Assembly: GCA_044433325.1 (NCBI GenBank)
Contig: JAWXTT010000005.1
Coordinates: forward strand, 1 to 36,340
DNA: 36,340 bases
Source: HGM05232 sp044433325
GTDB lineage: Bacteria > Bacteroidota > Bacteroidia > Bacteroidales > Muribaculaceae
Direction: 5' to 3'
Shown here: one piece after another, positions 7,963-16,285 of the stretch
How positions within the stretch are numbered: the stretch's first letter is position 1
Layout: each line of letters starts with the position of its first letter
Notes under the pieces: generated by a model
The model's database searches: none
Seen by the model: only the letters and a program-made list of their open reading frames with translations
Told to the model about the DNA's origin: nothing
Position numbers and translations under genes: made by a program

Positions 7963-8765
7963 ATGGCAAAATTAATGTAAAACACACTGATATCACAATC
8001 ATTAAATTAGATGATGTTGATTATATCTCTTTGACAGATATAGCAAGGCATAAATAAGATGACCCAACAGCGGTTATTGGTAATTGGATGCGTAATAGAA
8101 ATACAATTGAGTATCTAGGGATATGGGAAACTCTTTACAATAGTAATTTTAAACCCCTCGAATTCGAGGGGTTTAAAATCTAGGCAGGTCTAAATGCATT
8201 TACCATGTCTCCGACTAAATGGATTTCAAATACTAATGCAATTGGGATTGCTACTAAATCGGGACGATATGGTGGAACTTATGCACATAAAGATATTGCA
8301 TTTAAGTTTGCAAGTTGGATTTCTGTTGAGTTTGAATTATACTTTATAAAAGAGTTTCAACGACTTAAAGAGGATGAACAAAAGCAACTAGGGTGGTCAG
8401 CAAAACGTGAACTTGCTAAAATCAACTACCATATCCATACCGATGCTATTAAAGCAAATCTTATCCCAGAGGAGCTAACGCAGAAGCTAATCTCTATTGT
8501 CTATGCTTCAGAGGCTGATGTGTTAAATGTTGCTCTTTATGGAGTTACCGCTAAAGAGTGGCGTGATGCTCACCCTGATCTGAAGGGAAATATCCGAGAC
8601 TACTCAACCATCAATGAATTAATATGCCTATCAAATATGGAGAATATAAATGCCGTATTGATAGATGAAGGTCTATCACAACGAGATAGATTAGTAAAAC
8701 TCAATGCAGTAGCAATACAACAAATTATATCATCCACGGTATACTCTATTTGCTGTTTCTCATAG
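7963..8765 (+). pseudogene. KilA-N domain DNA-binding protein, broken by a frameshift and two nonsense codons
   Basis: Remnant of a roughly 265-residue KilA-N protein of the type widespread in Bacteroidota (phage- or antirepressor-derived DNA binding). One reading frame gives a near-continuous family sequence: INVKHTDITIIKLDDVDYIS, then LTDIARHK, stop, DDPTAVIGNWMRNRNTIEYL, then FEGFKI, stop, AGLNAFTMSPTKW, followed by the conserved GGTYAHKDIAFKFASWISVE. The stops are TAA 8055-8057 and TAG 8181-8183. The apparent original ATG at 7963 is out of frame with the rest; one extra A in the A-run at 7967-7970 would restore MAKINVKH. The longest surviving ORF starts at 8205 (186 aa) and lacks the first part of the DNA-binding domain. 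Its last dozen residues also diverge from what I would expect. It is probably non-functional, though a shortened product from 8205 is possible. Confidence 0.88.
8146..8179. repeat. Perfect 34-bp palindrome inside the KilA-N pseudogene
   Basis: Every base from 8146 to 8162 is the complement of its mirror in 8163-8179. The centre is GAATTC, flanked by CCCCTC/GAGGGG and then TTTAAA on each side. It encodes the FKPLEFEGFK segment of the old protein. It could form a 17-bp cruciform or act as a symmetric binding site. Confidence 0.9.
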
Positions 8766-8794
8766 AATAAGTCCCCTGAATAACTAGCTATTAT

Positions 8795-9964
8795 TTAGTA
8801 AAGTAGTCCGAATTGCCATAGGGGGATGCTGTTCAGGTATCCAAACTCAATATCATCTTTTACTAGGTATGCGTTGGTTAATCCTTCGATCTGTTTTTGC
8901 TTTTTATTTTTGCCACCTATCTCAAATGTTCTTTCTCCAACCTTGAAGTCTGATTGTGGTGATGTAATTACATTATCAATAACTCTTAGCTGATTCATAA
9001 AGAAAGTTTCACGGATATTTCCAATCTCAGCATTACTAAATGCAAGTGCGTAAATTAGGTTACTATTATCTAGATATACCTTGTCAACTTTTCCTAACCC
9101 TTTAATCCCACCTGTGGTTGTTCTTAGTTGTGAAATTAGCCCTGCCTCCTCGATATACAGTAGGTAATCAGCTATACTATTACGACTGGAGGATATTGCT
9201 GTTGCGATACTACTAATATTAGGCTTAAATGGTACGCTTTGCGATATAATTGATAATAACTGTTTAAGTTTTCGTGCAGTTGATAGATTGATATCTGCGT
9301 AGAATGGTATATCAACTTCTAGTGTTTGATTAATTATTTGCATCATGCGTATGCTAAAATCTGTGTCGGATGAGAATGGATAATAACCCCTCTTTAGATA
9401 ATCACCAAAATATGCTAGAGGTCTGAAATCTTTTGGAGTATTTACCTTATGTGCAAGTATCTCTTCAATGGTATAAATATCTAATTCGATGTTGTGGAAA
9501 AGTGTCAAATACTCCCTAAATGATAGTCCCTGCATATTATACATCACAGCGCGACGGCTCAGATCAGCTGCCCCCTTGTTAATATCTAGTACGGATGAAC
9601 CTGTAAAGACTACTTTTAAATCTGGATGGTAGTCATAGATTAGTTTTAGCTCTTTAGACCAATCATTATATTTATGTATCTCGTCAATAAATAGATACTT
9701 CCCTCCTATTTTACTGAAATCATCAGCTAAATCTATCAGTTTGTTATTGGTAAAGTAGAACTCCTCAGCTGTTACGTATAGCGTTTCAGCAATATTTAGA
9801 TTCTTCTTGATATATTGCAGTACCATTGTTGTTTTGCCTATACCACGAGGACCTGTAAGACCTATTAGGCGTGTGTCCCAATTAATCCTATTATACATAT
9901 AGCGATGAAACTTGATGCTTGTTTCACGCAATAATTTAGCTGAATGTTCCTGTAATTTATCCAT
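8795..9964 (-). CDS. AAA ATPase with C-terminal DUF4143 domain
   Basis: Member of the AAA_14/DUF4143 ATPase family, 389 aa. The N-terminal part is a P-loop ATPase with Walker A GPRGIGKT (38-45) and Walker B LFIDEIHK (91-98), followed by VVFTGSS, a sensor-like strand motif. A helical or winged-helix middle leads to the C-terminal DUF4143 region, which ends in FEIGGKNKKQKQIEGL and PLWQFGLLY. Pfam-type analyses relate DUF4143 to PD-(D/E)xK nuclease folds; here only a GGK motif is evident. The cellular role of this family is not established. The gene is convergent with the KilA-N remnant, and its promoter sits against an 81-bp palindromic array. A second, distant family member lies at 17833-19119. 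Confidence 0.92.
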   Translation of the reverse strand: MDKLQEHSAKLLRETSIKFHRYMYNRINWDTRLIGLTGPRGIGKTTMVLQYIKKNLNIAETLYVTAEEFYFTNNKLIDLADDFSKIGGKYLFIDEIHKYNDWSKELKLIYDYHPDLKVVFTGSSVLDINKGAADLSRRAVMYNMQGLSFREYLTLFHNIELDIYTIEEILAHKVNTPKDFRPLAYFGDYLKRGYYPFSSDTDFSIRMMQIINQTLEVDIPFYADINLSTARKLKQLLSIISQSVPFKPNISSIATAISSSRNSIADYLLYIEEAGLISQLRTTTGGIKGLGKVDKVYLDNSNLIYALAFSNAEIGNIRETFFMNQLRVIDNVITSPQSDFKVGERTFEIGGKNKKQKQIEGLTNAYLVKDDIEFGYLNSIPLWQFGLLY

Positions 9965-9985
9965 AACTCTCTACTTTATATAGTG

Positions 9986-9993
9986 CAAATATA
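9986..9993 (-). promoter_or_regulatory. Putative -7 promoter element of the DUF4143 ATPase
   Basis: TATATTTG on the minus strand matches TAnnTTTG and lies 22 bp before the ATG at 9964. The first unit of the palindromic array (10001-10017) would occupy the region between the -7 and -33 elements, a classic repressor position. Confidence 0.55.
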
Positions 9994-10000
9994 AACAAAT

Positions 10001-10081
10001 TGCTCAATAAAAGAGCAATAATCTTATAAAAATGCTCTCTCAGTGAGCATTTTTATAAGATTATTGCTTATTGGGAGAGCA
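10001..10081. repeat. 81-bp palindromic array of three TGCTC-N7-GAGCA units
   Basis: Three 17-bp dyads stand 32 bp apart: TGCTC-N7-GAGCA at 10001-10017, TGCTC-N7-GAGCA at 10033-10049, and TGCTT-N7-GAGCA at 10065-10081. The two 15-bp spacers are exact reverse complements of each other (ATAATCTTATAAAAA and its complement). The block 10015-10037 therefore pairs perfectly with 10045-10067 over 23 bp. The whole is nearly symmetric about 10041. It lies between the aroB stop and the ATPase promoter. It may both terminate the lpxB-aroB transcript and act as an operator for the ATPase; the second role is inference. Confidence 0.9.
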
Positions 10082-10088
10082 TTTATGG

Positions 10089-11153
10089 TTAGATATGGAG
10101 GATGTCGCGGAAGATATCTAGGGCTGCTTTGACCCTTTCGGCTGATACTTCGCAATCTATCTTGATATCTCCTATGGCGTTTAGCAGCGAGAAGTTTAAT
10201 TCTCCATTGTTGCTCTTTTTGTCGTGGCGCATATATTCGATTAATGCATCGTAATCATCGCAGGTGATATTAATTACTCCATAATTTTGGCGTACATATT
10301 CCCCTAGGGTGTATAGTGTGTTGCTGTCAAACCCTAGCTCCATCTTAGATATTGTTAGCTCAACAACTAATCCCCATGCTACTGCATAGCCATGCGAAAG
10401 GGGATTACCACGTTTCATAGATAAACTCTCAAAGGAGTGACCGACTGTGTGACCTAAATTCAATGCGCGACGTATTCCATGTTCAAAAGGGTCTTCGGTT
10501 ACTACCATGCGCTTAACCTCAACTGATTCCTTTAGTAGTTGTAATAATTGGTTGTAATCAGGTGTGCTAAAGTCAAAATCTAATAGTTTATTGTAATCAG
10601 TTAGCTCACTGCTCAACAGTCCATGTTTAAGCATCTCAGCGTAGCCAGATTTAATCTCCTCAATAGGTAATGTTTTTAGGAATGCGGTAGAGATAATAAC
10701 CGCTTCAGCTTCGTTAAATACCCCTATCTCATTTTTCAGTCCGCCAAAGTTTATCCCAGTCTTGCCACCAATAGCTGCATCAACAGCCGCTAGTAGGGTA
10801 GTGGGTATATTAACGAATTTCATCCCACGTTTAAAGGTTGATGCTGCAAAACCACCGATATCGGTAACCACGCCACCACCTAGGTTAAGCATAAGTGATT
10901 TACGTGTTGCTCCATATTCTTGTAGCTTGCTCCATATTGCAACAGTTGAGTTTAGATTTTTATTTGCATCTCCAACTTCAATTGTTATCATGTTAGCCCC
11001 CTTAACATATTCATTATCCGCTATTAGTGGTAGTACATATTTTTTGGTGTTGCTATCTGTTAGGATAAATAATTTATTGTGTGCGATTTCGGTAGCTATC
11101 TTGTTGATAGCTTCGTTAATCTCATTTGTGAAAAGTATTATTTGGTGTTCCAT
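10089..11153 (-). CDS. aroB: 3-dehydroquinate synthase
   Basis: Second step of the shikimate pathway: DAHP to 3-dehydroquinate, NAD- and metal-dependent, cytosolic. The 354 residues contain the NAD-binding stretch GGGVVTDIGGFAAST, the highly conserved PTTLLAAVDAAIGGKTGIN, and the metal-site region around NLGHTVGHSFE. It is the last gene of the minus-strand operon that begins with lpxB. The HAD phosphatase gene ends 6 bp before its start codon. Confidence 0.97.
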   Translation of the reverse strand: MEHQIILFTNEINEAINKIATEIAHNKLFILTDSNTKKYVLPLIADNEYVKGANMITIEVGDANKNLNSTVAIWSKLQEYGATRKSLMLNLGGGVVTDIGGFAASTFKRGMKFVNIPTTLLAAVDAAIGGKTGINFGGLKNEIGVFNEAEAVIISTAFLKTLPIEEIKSGYAEMLKHGLLSSELTDYNKLLDFDFSTPDYNQLLQLLKESVEVKRMVVTEDPFEHGIRRALNLGHTVGHSFESLSMKRGNPLSHGYAVAWGLVVELTISKMELGFDSNTLYTLGEYVRQNYGVINITCDDYDALIEYMRHDKKSNNGELNFSLLNAIGDIKIDCEVSAERVKAALDIFRDILHI

Positions 11154-11159
11154 ATTCTG

Positions 11160-11906
11160 TTATATTCTTATCTTGTTTAAAGCGTCAAGTAGTGGTGTGA
11201 TATTTGCTGCAAATTGCTCCATCGAGTCAAATACTATATCAGCTCCACTTTTAATCATCTCATCACGAGCAATTGGCCCTGTGGTTATTGCACATGTGAA
11301 ACATCCTGCTGCATGACCAGCCTGTACTCCTAATGGAGCATTCTCAATAACGATACATTCAGTAGGTGTGGCATTAACCTTTCCCATCCCCTTAATGTAT
11401 GGTTCAGGGTGTGGTTTTCCATTAGTGACATCTAGTGCAGTAACCCTATCATTGGTTTTAAATAGGTTGGGATAGTCAGTGTCAATCTTTTCTAGTAGCG
11501 TGCCTTGTGCTGAACCTGTCACCAATACCATATTAAGCCCGCGTGATTTAATTGTGTTAAGCACCTGAGCAGTCCCATCTATAACACCAACGTCAGGTAA
11601 CTCACGGAAGTAGTCAATTTTACGTTGGTATAACTCACGCACCTGCTCATCAGTAACGCCATGACCAAATTCACGATTAAACAACTTATTAAATGTAGCC
11701 TTAGCAGTCATCCCCTCATAGAGATAAAACTCTTCATATACACATTTAACACCAAGTTCAGTAAATAGCCTGAACCATGCTGCTGTGTGGTTTTTCATTG
11801 AGTCATAAAGGACTCCATCCATATCCACTAATGCGGTGTTTATCTGTACGCTATTAAGTTTATTGCGTTTCAGATACTTAATAATCGCACTCTCTATATC
11901 TATCAT
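11160..11906 (-). CDS. HAD-superfamily phosphatase (beta-phosphoglucomutase-like subgroup)
   Basis: Cytosolic phosphatase or phosphomutase of the HAD superfamily with a helical cap. Motif I is VDMDGVLYDS (Asp28 and Asp30), motif II is VTGS, and the motif III lysine lies in NGKPHPEPY. The loop IENAPLGVQAGHAAG is typical of the beta-PGM, phosphoglycolate and sugar-phosphatase subgroup. Length is 248 aa, with about 20 residues before motif I that many relatives lack, so a later start is possible. The physiological substrate cannot be inferred. It is embedded between the DUF5715 gene and aroB with gaps of only 6-9 bp, hence co-transcribed. Confidence 0.9.
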   Translation of the reverse strand: MIDIESAIIKYLKRNKLNSVQINTALVDMDGVLYDSMKNHTAAWFRLFTELGVKCVYEEFYLYEGMTAKATFNKLFNREFGHGVTDEQVRELYQRKIDYFRELPDVGVIDGTAQVLNTIKSRGLNMVLVTGSAQGTLLEKIDTDYPNLFKTNDRVTALDVTNGKPHPEPYIKGMGKVNATPTECIVIENAPLGVQAGHAAGCFTCAITTGPIARDEMIKSGADIVFDSMEQFAANITPLLDALNKIRI

Positions 11907-11915
11907 ATATCTATT

Positions 11916-12686
11916 TTATTGTCGCGAGGTTACATGGAAACATCCCTGTTTAACCTCAAATCTAACGTAGCAACGTCCATCGCTACGCATCTCTTTAATT
12001 ACTTCACCAAGTATATTTTTCAAATCCTCTTTGTTGATATGCTTTTCTGTTTCTTCTGTGTAGAAATCGCTATAACTAATATCAAAGGTTGTACCATAAA
12101 GGTGTGCTGAGTTAGTTGTTGAGTTTGAATTTACCTTTTGAAGAGCTTTAATCGATTTGGGAGTTCGCAATACGCTGGTAACAAGTATCTTATACTCCAA
12201 TCCTCCGCTGCGCTCCTTGATGATTTCACTAAATCTGCTACCTATCTCCTTTAATAGTTTAGCTGCGTTAGGGGTAAGGTATGGTTCAGAGTGGGTTAAT
12301 TTATCCATTTTATACTCCTTACATGTTGATATTTTAACTAGTTTTTTATTAGCATCCTTTACAGTTTGGTTACCTGTTAATGGTTTAATTCCGCATTTGC
12401 TAGCAACCTCTAATTGCACATCATTCATATCGCGGAAAATCTTATTCAGATAACCAATAGGTTTAACTTTAATACGAATAATTTCAGGTTTGCTACTGTT
12501 GCTTTTAACCTTACCTCTTTTGGCAGTAGGGCTTTTCTCTGCTACTACCTTTTCAATATCAGTAGTACCACTAACGTCATTACACGCTTTAATACCAACA
12601 AATAACAGTGTAGCTAAGATAACTGTTATTAATCCTAGCTTAATGCGAAAATGTGGTATCTCTATAAGAGCCTTGAACCGTTTCAT
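11916..12686 (-). CDS. Membrane-anchored M15 peptidase-like protein (DUF5715-type)
   Basis: 256-residue protein with one N-terminal hydrophobic segment (GLITVILATLLFVGI), a variable basic linker and a C-terminal domain resembling D,D-carboxypeptidase/endolysin-type M15 peptidases. Visible zinc-site motifs are NSAHLYGTTFDISY (His and Asp) and the terminal CFHVTSRQ (His). This matches what Bacteroidota annotations call DUF5715. A role in peptidoglycan trimming is plausible but not shown. I chose ATG 12686, 7 bp after the nitroreductase stop; an ATG at 12704 would add six residues and overlap that gene. It ends 9 bp before the HAD gene. Confidence 0.78.
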   Translation of the reverse strand: MKRFKALIEIPHFRIKLGLITVILATLLFVGIKACNDVSGTTDIEKVVAEKSPTAKRGKVKSNSSKPEIIRIKVKPIGYLNKIFRDMNDVQLEVASKCGIKPLTGNQTVKDANKKLVKISTCKEYKMDKLTHSEPYLTPNAAKLLKEIGSRFSEIIKERSGGLEYKILVTSVLRTPKSIKALQKVNSNSTTNSAHLYGTTFDISYSDFYTEETEKHINKEDLKNILGEVIKEMRSDGRCYVRFEVKQGCFHVTSRQ

Positions 12687-12693
12687 TAGATAA

Positions 12694-13296
12694 TTAGAAT
12701 CCAAAAGTTTGTACTAAAAGCACCCTTTCATTATCGGCAAGTTTCAACTTTTGCGCTAATAGTTCAGCGTCAAAGTTGCCACGAACCACCGTGTTAATCC
12801 CCTCAGATGCACAATATAGGTACATACTTTGGCTCATTGCTCCAGCAGTAAAGCCTGCATATATATCTTTTGGTTGCTTATCTGTATCACTGACGATAGC
12901 TATATTTAGCGTTGCTTGTTTAGCAAAGTCTTGTCTAGCAGCATATTCACGGATATCCTCGTTGCAGATATATATTAAACTATTCTCCTTAGCGTCATAT
13001 TTATAAACGCTCTTATCGGTGATTACATATATGCTACCCTCTTGGATATTTTTACCAGTTGGAACAGTCCTTTTATCTTCGCGATTAAAACCCCACGCGC
13101 TCCATAGTAGTGTGCTTAATTGTTCTTGTGTTAGCTCTTTATTAGGATTAAACTCACGTGTAGTTTTTCTGTTAGAGAGAGCCTCCATTAGTGACATTCC
13201 TCCAGTGCGGTTAGGTTCAGGTAGCTTAATATCTTGAGCAATGGCAGAACCACCCATTGCCATTAATAATGCGATGTTAATTAAAAATCTTTTCAT
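12694..13296 (-). CDS. Exported nitroreductase-family protein
   Basis: Nitroreductase-fold flavoprotein related to SagB/ThcOx-type oxidoreductases, with conserved segments NRKTTREFN near the start, LSTLLWSAWGFN, and the C-terminal LVQTFGF. ATG 13296 gives a clear signal peptide (MKRFLINIALLMAMGGSAIA, cleavage before Gln) and a 2-bp gap to the hexosaminidase stop. An ATG at 13314 would overlap that gene. Nitroreductases usually bind FMN in the cytosol, so the signal peptide is notable; a periplasmic flavoenzyme is inferred. The substrate is unknown. Confidence 0.85.
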   Translation of the reverse strand: MKRFLINIALLMAMGGSAIAQDIKLPEPNRTGGMSLMEALSNRKTTREFNPNKELTQEQLSTLLWSAWGFNREDKRTVPTGKNIQEGSIYVITDKSVYKYDAKENSLIYICNEDIREYAARQDFAKQATLNIAIVSDTDKQPKDIYAGFTAGAMSQSMYLYCASEGINTVVRGNFDAELLAQKLKLADNERVLLVQTFGF

Positions 13297-13298
13297 AG

Positions 13299-15773
13299 TT
13301 ATTTCTTTATCCAATATGTTGTTTTACTCTCTTTGTTTAGATAATATGCTTTAGCTTTAATCATCTCTATCGTCTCATCGTATGTTACAGGTTCGCTCCA
13401 CTGAGCCGAGTTTTCGTTAGGTTCACTACCATCAGTAGTATAACGAATAATTACATTAGGGTATTTAGCATTAGCATAAATCATTCCATCTATTACCTTT
13501 ATTCCTGGTTGACCCAGTTGGAAATTAATCCCTTTCTTATCTAATCTAGGAAGTTCAACTGTTCCAACCATAAGATTATATTCAGCTCTCTCACTATTAA
13601 ATAGTTCATTATCTGTATAGATATCGCCCCATTCAGGTGTAGCGTTCCAACCACGCTCAACCATACCGAAAATTTTAGGGAAATTATAATATTCCACCAT
13701 CTCAAAGTTGCGAATAGTTTCGCTAAATAGTTGTGCTTGCACCCCTAAGATATTCTTTCGACCCTGTTCAGTTAGTTCAGGCTTACCTTTTTTGATTTCA
13801 GAAGATAGTTTATCTCTGTTAGAGCGATATAGGTTATATGGTTGCGCTCTCCATGTAGCAAATTCATCAACATATCCACCCCAATTTAATCCAGGTTCAT
13901 ATTGGTGTGAGTTGTAAGACATATCTAAATAGAAATTATCAACATTGCACAGTACTACACCATATCCATTATTAGCAACGCTGTACGGGATAGTGTCACC
14001 AGTACCAATAGTTTGCCATACATAAATGCCATCAATCATTGGTGATAGCGTCCTATTCTCCTCAGCTGAGTGATTCATAGCAACCTCCTGCCATCCGCTA
14101 GTTTTAACCCCCTTCTCATCAAGCATTTTAGCTACTCTATTAATAAAGTATGCACCTACTTCATGAGCTGATTCTAACCCTTCACGCTCCTTTAGTTTAT
14201 CAATATTTGGTGAGCCTCTCCACGAGCCACGAGGCACTTCATCACCACCTATATGTATAGCAGGGAACACCACTTCAGCCTCAGCGTACATCTTAATTAT
14301 CTCATCAGCGACAGTGTTAATCAGATTATAAGTCCCTTCACTAGACACATCTAATACATTGTCCGTGAAATTCTGAGCTGAAAGATATTTTGAGCTATCA
14401 TTTTCATCCCAAATCTTGTACTTCATAGCCCCCTCCATATCGCTATCTTTTAGTTTGTTATATCTAGCTTTCATAGCTATAATGGCTGCTCTAGCGTGTC
14501 CAGGTCCCTCTATCTCAGGGATAACCTTAACGCCACGACTATCAGCATAACGTAACATATCAATAAATTCATCACGTGTATAGAATCCGTTAGCTGTTGA
14601 GTTATCATCAGCACTACCAGTCCCTGTAAAGGTTGGGAATAGAAACTCACTCTCATCCTCAGTCCAACCACGCTTCGAGCCAACATCAGTTAGTTCAGGT
14701 AATCCAGGAATCTCTAAACGCCAGCTCTCATCGTCACTAAAGTGGAAATGGAAATAGTTAAGTTTATAGCTAGCTAGCACATCAATTAATCGTTTACTAT
14801 TCTCAACAGTTGTAAAGTTACGGCTAATATCCAACATCATACCACGATAATCCATATCAGGATAATCAGTAATAGTAACAGCAGGAAGAGTAGTTGTTGA
14901 GTTACGCTCAATAGCAGCTATTAATGTTTTAGCCCCATTAAGTGCGCCAGCAGCAGTTGCGCCAATAATCTCAATTTTACTATCTCCAATCTTCAAGCTA
15001 TAATATTCAGATTCAGCAGATATTTCACTATCCACCTCAATAGATATCTCCACTTTACCCCCTTTAGTTGATATCTTATTCTCAGCTAATTTTTCATTCA
15101 GATAATTCGCAGCCAATGCATCACCCTTAACGCTAACACCATTATCTAATGATAGCTCAGGGCTATTTCCCGCTTTAATATCTTTAGGTGAAGGAAGAAT
15201 ATCATAGAACCCACCTTTATATGTAGCTCCATCTGGGAAAATATCACTGTTTAATTCATAAACCAAATCTCCGTCAGGATAAGGAGCAGGTCGCCATGAA
15301 CCAGTCCATTGTTTAGGATTATTCATCAACGGTTTAATAATCTCAACCGCTAATGCTTTAGGTGTTTCCGCTTTGAAGTCAACATAGTGACCACCATCCA
15401 CGCCATAGCAAGCATTTATATATGAACCACGCGTATTAATATCCACTACCATTGAATCCCCAACAGCTAGCGGTGCGTATCTATCATTAGTCATAATCTT
15501 ATAATAGCTAGGCTTAGGTTGTGAAAGGGTTACCATAGCAGTATCTTCACCCACTAACTCCACTCCACGTGAGAAATGGTTATAGTATAACGCCCATTCC
15601 CCCTCAAGAGGTTTATCTCCCACATTTGTTATCACAAACCTAGTACTATAATAGTTAGGCTTAACTCCATTTTCTAATACCTCCCATGTTGCTTTAATAG
15701 GAGCAGTTTCTACATTACTACATGCTCCAGTAAGCATTGCCATCATCACTAATAAAAGACTCTTAATTTTCAT
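13299..15773 (-). CDS. Family 20 beta-N-acetylhexosaminidase lipoprotein
   Basis: Cleaves terminal beta-linked GlcNAc/GalNAc from glycans. It has 824 residues and a lipobox TGAC (Cys18), so it is anchored in a membrane facing the periplasm or surface. Order: an N-terminal chitobiase-type carbohydrate-binding region (about 25-165), the GH20 N-terminal domain, then the (beta/alpha)8 catalytic barrel from about 305. The barrel holds YRGMMLDISRNF, HFHFSDDESWRLEI, PEIEGPGHA and the catalytic Asp511-Glu512 in IHIGGDEV. A C-terminal beta domain ends in IKAKAYYLNKES. Its start codon shares one base with the stop of the phosphatase gene. It could serve mucin or peptidoglycan-amino-sugar scavenging. 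Confidence 0.95.
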   Translation of the reverse strand: MKIKSLLLVMMAMLTGACSNVETAPIKATWEVLENGVKPNYYSTRFVITNVGDKPLEGEWALYYNHFSRGVELVGEDTAMVTLSQPKPSYYKIMTNDRYAPLAVGDSMVVDINTRGSYINACYGVDGGHYVDFKAETPKALAVEIIKPLMNNPKQWTGSWRPAPYPDGDLVYELNSDIFPDGATYKGGFYDILPSPKDIKAGNSPELSLDNGVSVKGDALAANYLNEKLAENKISTKGGKVEISIEVDSEISAESEYYSLKIGDSKIEIIGATAAGALNGAKTLIAAIERNSTTTLPAVTITDYPDMDYRGMMLDISRNFTTVENSKRLIDVLASYKLNYFHFHFSDDESWRLEIPGLPELTDVGSKRGWTEDESEFLFPTFTGTGSADDNSTANGFYTRDEFIDMLRYADSRGVKVIPEIEGPGHARAAIIAMKARYNKLKDSDMEGAMKYKIWDENDSSKYLSAQNFTDNVLDVSSEGTYNLINTVADEIIKMYAEAEVVFPAIHIGGDEVPRGSWRGSPNIDKLKEREGLESAHEVGAYFINRVAKMLDEKGVKTSGWQEVAMNHSAEENRTLSPMIDGIYVWQTIGTGDTIPYSVANNGYGVVLCNVDNFYLDMSYNSHQYEPGLNWGGYVDEFATWRAQPYNLYRSNRDKLSSEIKKGKPELTEQGRKNILGVQAQLFSETIRNFEMVEYYNFPKIFGMVERGWNATPEWGDIYTDNELFNSERAEYNLMVGTVELPRLDKKGINFQLGQPGIKVIDGMIYANAKYPNVIIRYTTDGSEPNENSAQWSEPVTYDETIEMIKAKAYYLNKESKTTYWIKK

Positions 15774-16285
15774 TACTTAAAAACAGTATTTTTCTTGATA
15801 CATTCTAATAGGTTACCACACGCATTCTCTAACAGATCCAAAACCAATTCAAACCCCTCACGCCCCTCATAATATGGGTCTGGTATATAGTCATAGTTAG
15901 GATTATTACTTATAAATTTAGCCATTGGGATAATCTTATCCATCTCCTCACAGTTATTAGCCATAGCTTTAAGGTTACGAATATTTTCGTTATCCATCCC
16001 AATGATTATATCGAACTCTTCAAAATCCACGCTCCTCACCCCACGACTACGATGTGTTAATGTGTAGCCACGAGCTATTGCCGCTTTACGCATACGGCTA
16101 TCAGGCAATGAGCCAGCATGTCCGCTATAAGTTCCAGCTGAATCAACTAGGATATCATCATCCCACCCATTAGATAGGAGTAGATGCTCCATAATGCCAT
16201 GAGCTGATGGAGAGCGACAAATATTGCCTAGACAGACAAACAATACCTTAATAGGTTTCTTATTACTATTTATTATATTATTCAT
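15773..16285 (-). CDS. Low-molecular-weight protein-tyrosine phosphatase
   Basis: Cytosolic phosphatase that removes phosphate from phosphotyrosine by a cysteine-phosphate intermediate. The P-loop CLGNICRS (Cys18-x5-Arg24-Ser25) lies near the N-terminus. The general-acid aspartate is in the IPDPYYEG motif, and the length (170 aa) fits the family. The start overlaps lpxB by 8 bp and the stop overlaps the hexosaminidase ATG by one base, so translation is coupled. In other bacteria such enzymes often control tyrosine kinases of capsule export; no such kinase is in this window. Confidence 0.94.
   Translation of the reverse strand: MNNIINSNKKPIKVLFVCLGNICRSPSAHGIMEHLLLSNGWDDDILVDSAGTYSGHAGSLPDSRMRKAAIARGYTLTHRSRGVRSVDFEEFDIIIGMDNENIRNLKAMANNCEEMDKIIPMAKFISNNPNYDYIPDPYYEGREGFELVLDLLENACGNLLECIKKNTVFK

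Noticed and set aside
10001..10081. Considered as a CRISPR array
   Set aside because: Only three 17-bp dyads, and the two spacers are reverse complements of each other, which is palindrome structure rather than unique spacers; no cas genes nearby.
10762..11316. 184-codon plus-strand frame opposite aroB
   Set aside because: Fully antisense to the conserved aroB sequence and low-complexity in translation.
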